Counted from the stretch's first letter, positions 1-8,881 are shown. The stretch: 64,000 nt of DNA from Bradyrhizobium algeriense (GCF_036924595.1 NZ_JAZHRV010000001.1:1984001-2048000), one strand, 5' to 3'. Made by a program: numbers and translations. The notes: generated from the letters alone by a model not told the origin.

Positions 1-1065
1 GTCGGCGGGGGCATTTATCTGCACCAGCGCCTGCGCCATCGTGTTGAACGACAGCTCGAAGAAACCGGCGGCGAACAGCAATGCGATCGCAAGCGTGTAA
101 ATCCCGACGGACGCGAAGGCGAGCAGGGACAGGCTCCACAGAATGGCGAGCACGATGGCTGTCCGGGGATCAGGCTTCAGCCGTCCCCACGCTTCGAGGG
201 CGACGCCCGCAAGCAGCGCGCCGGCGGCGTCGGCGGCCAGCAGCACGCTGTAGGATACGCCGGGGTCGCCATGCCCGAGATCGCCGGCAAAGCCCGGCAT
301 CTGGGCATGGTAGGCGTTGCCGATCATGAAGGAAGTCAGCCCGGCGAGCAGCGTCATCGAGGTCAGGACCCGCTGCGTGCCGATGTCGCGGATGGTCTGC
401 ATGATGTCGGCAAGGCCGCGGACGGGGATGCGTCGGGGTGCGGCGTCCTTGGCCTTCGTGGGCGCCCAGAACAGCCAGAGCAGCATCGGCAGATAGAACA
501 GCGTGTTGAAAATGATGCCGTCGGATGGGCCGAGCGCCAGCATGATGACGCCGCCCACGGCCGGACCGACCAGGATGCCGAGATAGCGCGCCGTCGCGTT
601 CAGCCGCACCGCGCTCGGCAGATTGGCCGGACCCACGATGTCGTAGAGCAGCAACTGGTTCGGCGTCTGCCACAGCACGCCGGCGCAGCCATGGATGACG
701 AGCAGCAGCATCGCGTGCCACATCTCAAGCGTGTCGGTGATGAAGAAAAATCCCCATCCTGCCGAGGCCACGATGAAGAGCAGCATCCCGCACTGGATGA
801 TACGGCGCGGATCGAACCGGTCCGCCAGCGAGCCTACGGCGACCGAAAACAGCAGGAACGGAAGCCAGTGCGACAGCACCGCGAAGCCGGCCAGCGCGGG
901 GGAATGGAATTTCTGAAAGACCACCCAATAGCTGATCACGTGCTCGATATTGTCGGCCATCATGGCCAGCACATAGGCCATGAACTGGGCGCGATAGGGC
1001 GCGGACTTCAAGGCCGCGAACGAGCCGGAAGCCGCCACGGGTTTCGTCGAATGTTCGGAGTTCAA
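1..1065 (-). CDS. MFS transporter, 3' end beyond the window
   Basis: This is a major facilitator superfamily membrane exporter. About 355 residues can be read before the frame runs off the left edge, so the C-terminal helices are missing. The translation is a series of hydrophobic helices, with the MFS loop motif between helices 2 and 3 (VGSLADRFDPRRI, about residues 77-89). I place the start at a TTG (1065) because AGG lies a few bases upstream and the product then begins close to the first helix. An in-frame ATG at 1122 would add 19 residues and cannot be excluded. The substrate cannot be told from sequence. It shares its orientation with the SDR gene to its right. Confidence 0.8.
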   Translation of the reverse strand, partial: MNSEHSTKPVAASGSFAALKSAPYRAQFMAYVLAMMADNIEHVISYWVVFQKFHSPALAGFAVLSHWLPFLLFSVAVGSLADRFDPRRIIQCGMLLFIVASAGWGFFFITDTLEMWHAMLLLVIHGCAGVLWQTPNQLLLYDIVGPANLPSAVRLNATARYLGILVGPAVGGVIMLALGPSDGIIFNTLFYLPMLLWLFWAPTKAKDAAPRRIPVRGLADIMQTIRDIGTQRVLTSMTLLAGLTSFMIGNAYHAQMPGFAGDLGHGDPGVSYSVLLAADAAGALLAGVALEAWGRLKPDPRTAIVLAILWSLSLLAFASVGIYTLAIALLFAAGFFELSFNTMAQALVQINAPAD

Positions 1066-1176
1066 GATATCACCTGGGCAGGACTTCACCGGCTCGGCGC
1101 TGCAATGCTGCCGGGCCGGCATTTTGCTCGCGCCGATACACGCTCGTGGTTCGGCGCTCAAGACACTTGGGCGTGC

Positions 1177-2058
1177 TCAGGCGAAATAGTTGTCCTGATC
1201 GAGATCGGCGATGAGCCCCGGCTGCTCCGGCTTCCATCCCACCGCCGCTCTGGTGCGCGCGCTCGAGGCCGGCATGTCCATCGCGGCGAATCTCGCGATC
1301 CAGCCGAAATGCGCAGGTGCCTCGTCATGCGTTTTGGAAATGACGGGCACGCCGAGCCTGCGGCCGATCACTTCGGCGATCTTTTTGAACGGCACGCCTT
1401 CGTCGGCGACCGCGTGATAGGGGCCGCCCTCGACGACCTGTTCGAGCGCAAGCCGGTAGAGGCGGGCCGCATCGAGCCGGTGCACACCGGGCCAGCGGTT
1501 CGCTCCATCACCGACATAGGCCGCGACGCCTTTCTCGCGTGCGATATCGATCAGGCGCGGGACGAAACCGTGATCGCCATCGCCATGGGTCGATGCCGCC
1601 AGCCGGACCGCGGACGCGCGCACACCCCGTGCCGCAACGGCAGCGGCCGCGGCCTCGGAGGCGCGCGGGAAATCGGGAGCGGGCCTGTCGGCCTCGGTCG
1701 CGATCCGGCCCGGCGCCAGCGAGCCAAATGCTGACGTCACCAGCATCGGCCGCTTGGACCCTTCAAGCTCGGCGCCCATCGCTTCGATCGCACGCCGGTC
1801 TTCCGCGCAATTCTCCAGAAATCTCGAGAAGTCGTGGTTGAAGGCGGTGTGGATGACAGCGTCCGCCCTGCGCGCGCCGTCGCGAAGGCTCTCCAGATCT
1901 TCGAGCGAGCCGCGATGGGCTTCCGCGCCCAGGCCCGCGAGTGCGCTCGCTCCGGCATCGGAGCGGGTGAGACCAAGTACCTGATGGCCCGATGTGATGA
2001 GTTCGTGGACGACGGCGGAGCCGACAAAGCCGGTCGCGCCGGTAACGAAGATGCGCAA
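1177..2058 (-). CDS. NAD(P)-binding SDR-family oxidoreductase/epimerase-like protein
   Basis: The 293-residue product has an N-terminal Rossmann fold with the dinucleotide motif TGATGFVG (residues 6-13), followed by [10 protein letters not shown], so it belongs to the extended or atypical SDR (NAD-dependent epimerase/dehydratase) group. The canonical catalytic YxxxK is not evident where expected (the stretch reads FPRASEAAA), so a reductase activity is uncertain. It is divergent from the MmyB-type regulator at 2139, with only about 80 bp between the two starts. That arrangement is typical of regulator/oxidoreductase pairs, so this gene is a likely regulatory target. The substrate is unknown. 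Confidence 0.85.
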   Translation of the reverse strand: MRIFVTGATGFVGSAVVHELITSGHQVLGLTRSDAGASALAGLGAEAHRGSLEDLESLRDGARRADAVIHTAFNHDFSRFLENCAEDRRAIEAMGAELEGSKRPMLVTSAFGSLAPGRIATEADRPAPDFPRASEAAAAAVAARGVRASAVRLAASTHGDGDHGFVPRLIDIAREKGVAAYVGDGANRWPGVHRLDAARLYRLALEQVVEGGPYHAVADEGVPFKKIAEVIGRRLGVPVISKTHDEAPAHFGWIARFAAMDMPASSARTRAAVGWKPEQPGLIADLDQDNYFA

Positions 2059-2111
2059 GTGAAAGTCTCCAATGATGTCTGGAGGCGGATATTGGCCAAG
2101 CGCCTGTCATG

Positions 2112-2140
2112 TTAAAGTAGTGATGTTATCGTGGTATAAT
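2112..2140 (+). promoter_or_regulatory. Probable promoter with perfect -10 box overlapping the regulator start
   Basis: A perfect TATAAT lies at 2135-2140, with a weak -35 candidate (TTAAAG, 2112-2117) 17 bp upstream. It sits in the divergent interval between the SDR gene and the regulator. The hexamer overlaps the ATG at 2139, so transcription would begin after that ATG and the true start is probably the GTG at 2157. Confidence 0.45.
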
Positions 2141-2993
2141 GACCAACAGGATCAGCGTGAGCGTCGAAACCAACAATCTGCTCGGAAGCTATCTCAGGGA
2201 TCGCCGCACCCGGCTTGATCCGGCCGCCCTCGGTTTCGCGGTGGGACGCAGACGGACGCCGGGGCTGCGCCGGGAGGAGGTCGCCCAGCGCGCCCACATC
2301 AGCCCGACCTGGTACACGTGGCTGGAGCAAGGTCGCAGCGGGGCTCCTTCGGCTGATGTGTTGAACCGGATCGCCCGCGCGCTGATGCTGACCGACATCG
2401 AGCGCGAACATCTCTTCCTGCTCGGACTCGGGCGTCCGCCCGAGGTTCGCTACACGGCCACCGAAGGCGTAACGCCTCGCCTGCAGCGCCTGCTTGATGC
2501 ACTCGATGCCAGTCCTGCCCTGATCAAGACGGCCACCTGGGATGTCGTTGCATGGAATCGCGCGGCTGCTGCGGTCCTGACTGACTACGGCAAGCTTCCT
2601 CCGGGCCAGCGCAACATCCTTCGCCTCATCTTCGGCGATCCGCGGGTGCGGGCCGCGCAATATGATTGGGAAAGCGTGGCGCGTTTCGTGGTCGGCGCGT
2701 TCAGGGCGGACGCAGCGCGCGCAGGCGCTGTTTCCGAAGTCGGCCAACTCGTCGACGAACTCTGCCGGCTCAGCCCTGAATTCGAAGCCTTGTGGCGCGA
2801 CAACAACGTCAACGTTTACGGCGAAGGCATCAAGCGCCTCCGCCATCCGATCCTCGGGCAGATCACGCTGGAATATTCGGCGTTCGCCGTCGACGGCCGG
2901 CCGGACCTTGGCATGATCGTCTACAATCCGGTCACGCGATCGGATGCCGACCGGATCAGGTCGCTCGTTACATCGCTGCCGGTGCAGCCATGA
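2139..2993 (+). CDS. XRE-family regulator with MmyB-like ligand-binding domain
   Basis: The product (284 residues from this ATG) has an N-terminal helix-turn-helix containing GLRREEVAQRAHISPTWYTW, then a C-terminal domain of the MmyB-like type (LIKTATWDVVAWNRAAAAVL... through YSAFAVDGRPDLGMIVY). In actinobacteria and proteobacteria these proteins commonly regulate an adjacent, divergent SDR gene, which is the arrangement here. The ligand is unknown; fatty acid-like ligands have been proposed for the family. The start is doubtful: a TATAAT box overlaps the ATG, and a GTG at 2157 (product beginning VSVETNNLLG) would be the better start if that promoter is used. Confidence 0.88.
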   Translation: MTNRISVSVETNNLLGSYLRDRRTRLDPAALGFAVGRRRTPGLRREEVAQRAHISPTWYTWLEQGRSGAPSADVLNRIARALMLTDIEREHLFLLGLGRPPEVRYTATEGVTPRLQRLLDALDASPALIKTATWDVVAWNRAAAAVLTDYGKLPPGQRNILRLIFGDPRVRAAQYDWESVARFVVGAFRADAARAGAVSEVGQLVDELCRLSPEFEALWRDNNVNVYGEGIKRLRHPILGQITLEYSAFAVDGRPDLGMIVYNPVTRSDADRIRSLVTSLPVQP

Positions 2994-3003
2994 AGCGCAA
3001 GCC

Positions 3004-3396
3004 CTAGCCCTTCAGCAAATCTAATTCCGCAATGATCGCGTTCGCTTCCTTGACCGCGTGGTTGGCCGCCGGCACGCCGCAATAGATCGCCTGCTGCAGC
3101 AGGATTTCCTTGATGTCGTCGGGCGTGAAGCCGCCTTCGGCAAGGGCTGCGCGCACATGCAGGCGGAATTCATCCCACTGTCCCAGTGCGACCATGGTGC
3201 CGATCACGAGCACGCGGCGGGTGCGGTGGTCGAAATGCGGCCGGGTCCAGATATCGCCCCAGGCGTAGCGGGTGATCAGGTCCTGGAAGTCGGTATTGAA
3301 CGCGTTGCGGTTTTTGATCGACTTGTCGACCCATTCATTGCCGAGCACTTTTCGGCGCTGGGCCATGCCGTCGTCGCGGCGTTGGTTGTCGTCCAT
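3004..3396 (-). CDS. pcaC: 4-carboxymuconolactone decarboxylase
   Basis: The 130-residue protein matches the PcaC family throughout (GNEWVDKSIKNRNAFNTDFQ, then TRRVLVIGTMVALGQWDEFRLHVRAAL and ILLQQAIYCGVPAANHA). It decarboxylates 4-carboxymuconolactone to 3-oxoadipate enol-lactone in the protocatechuate branch of the beta-ketoadipate pathway. The length is normal for the stand-alone enzyme, so it is not the PcaD-PcaC fusion found in some bacteria. It is the last gene of a pcaB-pcaD-pcaC row on the minus strand, separated from pcaD by a palindromic repeat. The ring-cleaving protocatechuate dioxygenase genes pcaHG and the regulator pcaQ are not in the window. Confidence 0.93.
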   Translation of the reverse strand: MDDNQRRDDGMAQRRKVLGNEWVDKSIKNRNAFNTDFQDLITRYAWGDIWTRPHFDHRTRRVLVIGTMVALGQWDEFRLHVRAALAEGGFTPDDIKEILLQQAIYCGVPAANHAVKEANAIIAELDLLKG

Positions 3397-3409
3397 TGTA
3401 CGTTCTCCC

Positions 3410-3493
3410 CGTCATTGCGATCGAAGCGAAGCAATCCATTTCACGGCTTGCTGAGACATGGATTGCTTCGTCGCTTCGCTCCTCGCAATGACG
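3410..3493. repeat. Palindromic intergenic repeat, family A
   Basis: Two inverted arms (CGTCATTGCGA..CGAAGCGAAGC and its complement) flank a short unpaired centre between pcaD and pcaC. Near-identical elements lie at 23472-23549 and 43362-43442. Transcribed, it would form a long hairpin and could uncouple pcaC expression from pcaD. Confidence 0.85.
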
Positions 3494-3509
3494 TCCCTGG
3501 TTGTGGTTG

Positions 3510-4292
3510 TCAGCGTTGCGTCAGAAAACCGATCACCGCGTCGGTGAAGGCGTGCGGCTGCTCGACGTTGGAAATATGCGCCGCATCGAGGATGGTCATG
3601 CTCGCGCCCGGAATCCGGCTGCGCATGAATTCGGCGTCCGCGATCGTCGTCGACATGTCGTGGCGGCCGGCGATCACCAGCGTCGGGCTCTTGATCCTGG
3701 GCAGCAGCTCGCGCTGGTCGAGCGTCGACAGCGCCTCGCAGCAGGCGATGTAGCCCTCGACCGGCGTGGCCAGCATCATCGCCTTCATGTTGGCTGCGAT
3801 CTGCGGCTCGCGCTCGCGAAAATCCGCCGTCAGCCAGCCCGCCATCACGGCGTCGGCGACCGCGGCGATGCCGTCTTCCTTTACGGCCTTGATGCGCTCG
3901 TTCCAGCGCGTCGGGTCCGGGTAGTGGCAGGTGGTGTTGGCCAGCACGATCTTGCCGAACCTGTCTGACGCGTTGGCGCCCAGCCATTGCCCGACCATGC
4001 CGCCCATCGACAGGCCGCACCAATGGGCTTTTGCGATGTTGAGGTCGTCGAGGATCGCCAGCACGTCGCGGCCGAAACGCTCCAATGAATAGGGCCCGGG
4101 CGGCACGTTTGACTTGCCGTGGCCGCGCTGGTCGTAGCGGATGACGCGGAACACCTGCGTCAGCGCCTTCATCTGCGGCTCCCACATCTGCATGGTCGAG
4201 CCCAGCGAATTCGACAGCATCAGCGTCGGTCCGCCGTCGCGGCCTTCGACGGATACGTTGAGCAGGCACCCGTCGGCATCGATCATCGGCAT
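3510..4292 (-). CDS. pcaD: 3-oxoadipate enol-lactonase
   Basis: This is an alpha/beta hydrolase of 260 residues, the usual length for PcaD. It has the oxyanion-side motif LSNSLGSTMQMW (about residues 26-37), a nucleophile elbow GLSMGGM, and a C-terminal catalytic histidine in DAAHISNVEQP. It hydrolyses 3-oxoadipate enol-lactone to 3-oxoadipate in the beta-ketoadipate pathway. It lies 13 bp after pcaB and before pcaC, so its role is well supported by context. Other alpha/beta hydrolases share the fold, but the neighbours make this identification firm. Confidence 0.92.
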   Translation of the reverse strand: MPMIDADGCLLNVSVEGRDGGPTLMLSNSLGSTMQMWEPQMKALTQVFRVIRYDQRGHGKSNVPPGPYSLERFGRDVLAILDDLNIAKAHWCGLSMGGMVGQWLGANASDRFGKIVLANTTCHYPDPTRWNERIKAVKEDGIAAVADAVMAGWLTADFREREPQIAANMKAMMLATPVEGYIACCEALSTLDQRELLPRIKSPTLVIAGRHDMSTTIADAEFMRSRIPGASMTILDAAHISNVEQPHAFTDAVIGFLTQR

Positions 4293-4305
4293 AGGGATTC
4301 TCCGG

Positions 4306-5661
4306 TCACTTGTCGTCCAGCGAAGCGAGCAGGCGGTCGATCAGGGCCTGCGAGGCGCCCTGATAGGCCATCGGCTCGAACAGCGCAGTGATTTTATCAG
4401 CGTCGAGCTGCGCGGTGACCTTGGCGTCCGCCGTCAGGACATCGCGCAGATGTTTCTTGTCCTTGGCCGCTTTCTTGCTGGCCGCTTCGACCAGGTGATG
4501 TGCGTCGCTTTTGCCGACCTTTTCGGCCAGCGCCATCGTCACCGCTTCGGCCATGATCAGTCCGTCCGTCGTGTCGAGATTGCTGCGCATGCGCGCGGCG
4601 TCGACTTCCAGCCCCTCGGCGATATCCACAATGGCCGCCAGCCCGCCCGAGGTGACCAGCATCAGCGTCGGCAGCGTCGGCCATTCGGCGTGCCAGGGGC
4701 CGGCGCTACGCTCGTGGTCCTGCACCTGCGCCGCAAAAATCGTCGCCGCGAGACCGGGCGCCATGGTGGCTGCGGCAAGCGCACTGGCTGCCGCGACGGG
4801 ATTGCGCTTGTGCGGCATGGTGGAGGAGCCGCCGCGGCCTTCGCCCGATGGTTCGAACGCTTCGCCGACATCGGTCTGCATCATCAGCGAAACATCGCGC
4901 GCGATCTTGCCGCAAGTGCCGGCGATAATGGCGAACACCGAGGCTGCTTCCGCGATGCGGTCGCGGTGGGTGTGCCAGGGCGCGTCCGGCAGCGGCAGCT
5001 TGAGCTCCGCTGCCAGTCCTTCTGCGACCTTTAGTCCGTTGTCGCCCAGCGCCGCGAGCGTGCCGGCCGCGCCGCCGAATTGCAACGCCAGCGTCTCGCT
5101 GCGCAAGCGCTGCAGCCGCAGCTTCGAGCGGTGCAGCGCCGCGGCATATTCGGCGAGCTTGAGCCCGAACGGCATCGGCAGCGCATGCTGGAGCCAGGTG
5201 CGGGCGACTACCGGGGTGTGGCGGTGTTGACGCGCCAATCCGGCAAAGCCCGCGATCGCGCTGCTGATGTCGGCGAGCAGCGCGTCGATGCCGGCGCGAA
5301 GGCCGAGCATGGCGCCGGTATCGATGACGTCCTGGCTGGTCGCGCCCCAATGGACATAACGCGCCGCCTCGGCATCCACCTTGGCGACATTGGCCGTCAG
5401 CGCCTTGACCAGCGGGATGGCGAGGTTACCGGAGCGGGTGGCGGCGTCGGCCAGCGCGGCGAGGTCGAATGATTCGGCCCTGCACGCATTCGTGATCGGT
5501 CCCGCAGCACTTGCCGGAATGACCCCCAGCGCGGCCTCGGTGCGCGCCAGCGCAGCCTCGAAATCCAGCATGTTTTGCAGGGCCGCCGCATCGTCGCAGA
5601 TCGCGCGCATGGCGGCGCTCGACAGCATCGGGGCAAGCAATGGGGAGAGTGCGGTGCTCAT
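4306..5661 (-). CDS. pcaB: 3-carboxy-cis,cis-muconate cycloisomerase
   Basis: This is a fumarase/aspartase superfamily enzyme with the family signature GSSTMPHKRNP and an upstream VHWGATSQDVIDT catalytic segment. It converts 3-carboxy-cis,cis-muconate to 4-carboxymuconolactone. The product is 451 residues from the ATG at 5661 (MSTALSPLLAPM), which has GGTCGCGAG upstream. A longer frame from 5727 adds 22 residues that look non-family. It is the first gene of pcaB-pcaD-pcaC and is divergent from coxG, so the 150-bp interval to 5815 should carry its promoter. Confidence 0.93.
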   Translation of the reverse strand: MSTALSPLLAPMLSSAAMRAICDDAAALQNMLDFEAALARTEAALGVIPASAAGPITNACRAESFDLAALADAATRSGNLAIPLVKALTANVAKVDAEAARYVHWGATSQDVIDTGAMLGLRAGIDALLADISSAIAGFAGLARQHRHTPVVARTWLQHALPMPFGLKLAEYAAALHRSKLRLQRLRSETLALQFGGAAGTLAALGDNGLKVAEGLAAELKLPLPDAPWHTHRDRIAEAASVFAIIAGTCGKIARDVSLMMQTDVGEAFEPSGEGRGGSSTMPHKRNPVAAASALAAATMAPGLAATIFAAQVQDHERSAGPWHAEWPTLPTLMLVTSGGLAAIVDIAEGLEVDAARMRSNLDTTDGLIMAEAVTMALAEKVGKSDAHHLVEAASKKAAKDKKHLRDVLTADAKVTAQLDADKITALFEPMAYQGASQALIDRLLASLDDK

Positions 5662-5814
5662 CTGCTCGCGACCTAACCATCCCGGCCTGTCGCTGCCAAT
5701 GCCCTTATCGGTTTGGCTCTGCTGCACTTGCGAATATGCATCGCTTATCGCCCTTCCTTTTGGCCCGGGCGTGCTTTACTTGGGGATATCAGGCGCGATC
5801 CAGGAGGCACCCCC

Positions 5815-6261
5815 ATGGCCATGACGATGAACGGCGAAGTCCAGCTTGCGGCGTCGCGCGAGGCCGTGTGGGCCAAGCTGAACGATCCGGAAGTGCTGAA
5901 GGTCTGCATCCCCGGCTGCGAGGAGCTGGAAAAGACCGAGGACAACGGCTTCCGCGCCACCGCCAAAATGAAGGTCGGACCGGTCTCCGCCCGCTTCAAG
6001 GGCAAGGTCAATTTGAGCGATCTCGATCCGCCCAATGGCTACAAGATCTCGGGCGAAGGCGAGGGCGGCGTTGCCGGCTTTGCCAAGGGGGGCGCCACCG
6101 TGGCGCTCGCTGAAAAGGATGGCGGTACCCTGCTGAGCTATACCGTCGAGGCCCAAATCGGCGGCAAGCTCGCCCAGCTCGGCCAGCGCCTGATCAACGG
6201 CGCGGCCAAGAAACTGGCCGACGAGTTCTTCGCCAATTTCGCCAAGGCCGTGCAAGGCTGA
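5815..6261 (+). CDS. coxG: CoxG-like SRPBCC-family protein (CO dehydrogenase subunit G family)
   Basis: The 148-residue product is a START/SRPBCC-fold protein of the CoxG family (MNGEVQLAASREAVWAKLNDPEVLK.. CIPGCEEL..). These proteins accompany molybdenum hydroxylases of the CO dehydrogenase type and are implicated in maturation or membrane recruitment of the enzyme. The ATG at 5815 follows a strong AGGAGG. A longer in-frame extension to 5713 is unlikely because it would begin inside the divergent promoter region. It leads a cox cluster running to 12.7 kb. Confidence 0.88.
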   Translation: MAMTMNGEVQLAASREAVWAKLNDPEVLKVCIPGCEELEKTEDNGFRATAKMKVGPVSARFKGKVNLSDLDPPNGYKISGEGEGGVAGFAKGGATVALAEKDGGTLLSYTVEAQIGGKLAQLGQRLINGAAKKLADEFFANFAKAVQG

Positions 6262-6453
6262 TCAAGGCTGACCAAGGCTGATTCTGCGCGGGCCGAACCC
6301 GGTCTAACAGGCCGTCAAGTCACTCAGGCCATGCCCCAGGCGAGGGGCTCCTGAGGTTGCTCATTACCGGGATGGCCCATATTATGGGCCTTGGAATGAC
6401 TATAAACGCCTGCTTTGCCGGCATATCCGGCGGTGCAGCTCAAGAGAGTGGTG

Positions 6454-6939
6454 ATGGCCAAGATTTCCCTGATCGTGAACGGTAACCCCGTAAACGCCAA
6501 TATCGATCCCCGTACCCTCCTGGTCCAGTTGCTGCGGGAAAATCTGCGGCTGACGGGCACCCATGTCGGCTGCGATACCTCGCAATGCGGCGCCTGCGTC
6601 GTGCATCTCGATGGCAAGGCGGTGAAGTCCTGCACCACGCTCGCTGTCATGGCCGACGGCCACGAGGTCCGCACCATCGAGGGCCTGGCCGCCGACGGCG
6701 CGCCGCTGCATCCGATGCAGGAAGCTTTTCGCGAGCATCATGGCCTGCAATGCGGCTTCTGCACCCCCGGCATGATCATGACGGCGGTCGATCTGGTGCA
6801 TCGCAAGGGCCATGACCTCTCCGACCACGTCATTCGCGAGGAGCTCGAAGGCAATCTGTGCCGCTGCACCGGCTACCAGAACATCGTTGCCTCGATCGCC
6901 GCCGGCGCCAAGGCGATGGCCAAGTCTGATCTTGCTTGA
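6454..6939 (+). CDS. coxS: Molybdenum hydroxylase small subunit, two [2Fe-2S] clusters (CoxS-like)
   Basis: This 161-residue protein carries both iron-sulfur motifs of the xanthine oxidase/CO dehydrogenase small subunit. The plant-type ferredoxin cluster uses C40, C45, C48 and C60; the C-terminal cluster uses C100, C103, C135 and C137 (CGFCTPG and LCRCTGY). It passes electrons between the molybdenum centre and the FAD subunit. The ATG at 6454 is preceded by AGAGAG. In form II cox operons the large molybdopterin subunit usually follows, but here the next gene is the FAD subunit only 51 bp downstream. The bases around the stop contain a short near-duplication (GATCTTGCTT, then GATCTCGCTT). Confidence 0.9.
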   Translation: MAKISLIVNGNPVNANIDPRTLLVQLLRENLRLTGTHVGCDTSQCGACVVHLDGKAVKSCTTLAVMADGHEVRTIEGLAADGAPLHPMQEAFREHHGLQCGFCTPGMIMTAVDLVHRKGHDLSDHVIREELEGNLCRCTGYQNIVASIAAGAKAMAKSDLA

Positions 6940-6990
6940 GGCCGATCTCGCTTAATTGATTTCATCGCGACCGCGATCAGGAAGTTCTCA

Positions 6991-7794
6991 ATGTACGAAT
7001 TCAAATATCATCGTCCGGCGACCGTGCGGCAGGCCGCCAATCTGCTGGTGAAGAACGAAGACGCCAAGGTGATCGCCGGCGGCCATACGCTGGTGCCGGT
7101 CATGAAGCAGCGCCTTGCCAGCCCGCCGCACCTGGTCGACCTCTCCCATATCGAAGGGCTCGACGCCATCGAGATGAAGGGCCGTTCGCTGGTGATCGGC
7201 GCGACCGCCAGCCATGCCGAAGTCGCAACGTCGTCGATCGTCGGCGAAGCCATTCCGGCGCTCGCCGAACTCGCCGGCGGGATAGGCGATCCCGCGGTGC
7301 GCCATAAAGGCACGATCGGCGGCTCGCTCGCCAACAACGACCCGACCGCGGACTATCCCGCAGCGGTGCTAGCGCTCGGCGCCACCATCGTCACGAACAA
7401 GCGCCGCCTCAAGGCGGAAGAGTTCTTCCAGGGCCTGTTCACGACCGCGCTGGAGAGCGACGAGATCATCACCAAGGTGATGTTCCCGCTGGCGAAGAAG
7501 GCGGCCTACATCAAATTCCGTAACCAAGCTTCGCGTTACGCGCTGGTCGGCGTGTTCGTCGCCAAGCGGCCGTCGGATGTGCGCGTTGCCGTCACCGGCG
7601 CCGGCTCGGACGGCGTGTTCCGCGCTACCCAGTTTGAGGAGGCGCTGAAGAAGCGTTTCTCGCACAAGGTGCTCGACGGCATTTCGGTGTCGTCGGAAGG
7701 GCTGAACAGCGATCTGCACGGCAGCGCCGAATACCGCGCGCACCTGATAGGCGTCTTGACGCGCCGCGCCGTCGAAGCCGCAACGGCGAAGTAA
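6991..7794 (+). CDS. coxM: Molybdenum hydroxylase FAD-binding medium subunit (CoxM-like)
   Basis: The 267-residue protein has the FAD-binding motifs of the family: AGGHTLVPVMK near residues 29-39 and TIGGSLANNDPTADYPAAVLALGA near residue 110. It would transfer electrons from the small subunit to the quinone or cytochrome chain. Length matches CoxM and CutM proteins. It is followed by the MoxR-type ATPase gene 52 bp away. No molybdopterin-binding large subunit accompanies it in this window, so the holoenzyme must either use a subunit encoded elsewhere or be non-functional. Confidence 0.9.
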   Translation: MYEFKYHRPATVRQAANLLVKNEDAKVIAGGHTLVPVMKQRLASPPHLVDLSHIEGLDAIEMKGRSLVIGATASHAEVATSSIVGEAIPALAELAGGIGDPAVRHKGTIGGSLANNDPTADYPAAVLALGATIVTNKRRLKAEEFFQGLFTTALESDEIITKVMFPLAKKAAYIKFRNQASRYALVGVFVAKRPSDVRVAVTGAGSDGVFRATQFEEALKKRFSHKVLDGISVSSEGLNSDLHGSAEYRAHLIGVLTRRAVEAATAK

Positions 7795-7846
7795 GTTTGC
7801 CGATTATTAGCGTATCAAGATTGGCTTTCCCAGAACAGGTTTGCCC

Positions 7847-8752
7847 ATGAGTGCATCGGCGCTGCCCAAATCCGTCGATGGCATGCTCGAGTTGTTGACC
7901 TCGCGCGGCTATCTGGCCGAGCGGTCGCTGGCGACGGTGGCCTACCTGTCGCTGCGCATGGGCCGGCCGCTGTTTCTCGAAGGCGAGGCCGGCGTCGGCA
8001 AGACCGAAATCGCAAAGGTTTTGTCCGCCGCGCTCGGGCGAAAACTGATCCGCCTGCAATGCTACGAGGGGCTCGACGTCGCCTCCGCCGTCTACGAGTG
8101 GAGCAGCGCGGCGCAGATGATCGCGATCCGGCTGGCGGAAGCCGCCGGCGATACCGACCGCGAACAATTGTCGTCGGACATTTTCGCCGAGCGCTTTCTG
8201 ATCAAGCGCCCGCTGCTGCAGGCGCTGGAGCCTGATGTGGCCGGCGCGCCGGTGCTGTTGATCGACGAACTCGACCGTGCCGACGAGGCGTTCGAGGCGT
8301 ATCTTCTGGAGATCCTCAGCGACTTCCAGGTCACGATCCCCGAATTCGGCACCATCAAGGCGCCGCAGCCGCCGATCGTCATCATCACCTCGAACCGCAC
8401 CCGCGAGATCCACGACGCGCTGAAGCGGCGCTGCCTCTATCACTGGGTGGATTACCCCGAGGCCGAGCGCGAGCTTGCGATCGTCAAGTCGCGCGTGCCT
8501 GATATTTCCGCAAAGCTGTCGCAGCAGGTCGTGCGCTTCGTGCAGGCGCTGCGCGACCAGGATTTCTACAAGTCGCCGGGCGTGGCCGAGACCATCGACT
8601 GGGCCACCGCGCTGACCGAGCTCGACGCCCGCTCGCTGACGCCGCAAATGGTCGGCGACACGCTGGGCGCGCTGTTGAAATACCAGGACGACATCGCGCG
8701 CATGCAGGGCGACACGCTGCAAAAGGTTTTGAAGGAAGCGACGAGCGATTAG
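7847..8752 (+). CDS. coxD: MoxR-family AAA+ ATPase (CoxD-like)
   Basis: This is a 301-residue AAA+ ATPase with a Walker A motif GEAGVGKT (about residues 46-53), a Walker B motif VLLIDELDRAD (about residue 140) and sensor 1 ITSNRTREIHDALKRRC. CoxD is needed for insertion of sulfur and copper into the CO dehydrogenase active site, acting with CoxE. The ATG at 7847 is preferred over an in-frame TTG six bases upstream. A palindromic repeat separates it from coxE. Confidence 0.9.
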   Translation: MSASALPKSVDGMLELLTSRGYLAERSLATVAYLSLRMGRPLFLEGEAGVGKTEIAKVLSAALGRKLIRLQCYEGLDVASAVYEWSSAAQMIAIRLAEAAGDTDREQLSSDIFAERFLIKRPLLQALEPDVAGAPVLLIDELDRADEAFEAYLLEILSDFQVTIPEFGTIKAPQPPIVIITSNRTREIHDALKRRCLYHWVDYPEAERELAIVKSRVPDISAKLSQQVVRFVQALRDQDFYKSPGVAETIDWATALTELDARSLTPQMVGDTLGALLKYQDDIARMQGDTLQKVLKEATSD

Positions 8753-8754
8753 GT

Positions 8755-8858
8755 CGTCATTCCGGGGCGATGCGCAGCATCGAACTACGGTGCGCAATTG
8801 CGCACCTGAGAATCTCGAGATTCCGGGTTCGATGCTGACGCATCGCCCCGGAATGACG
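8755..8858. repeat. Palindromic intergenic repeat, family B
   Basis: The outer arms are CGTCATTCCGGGGCGATGCG and its complement. The interior holds two smaller palindromes, TGCGCAATTGCGCA and a CTCGAG-centred one. Related copies are at 27354-27453 and 52565-52682. It fills the coxD-coxE interval. Confidence 0.85.
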
Positions 8859-8881
8859 AGAGAGTGGAAACCGGGTTGACC

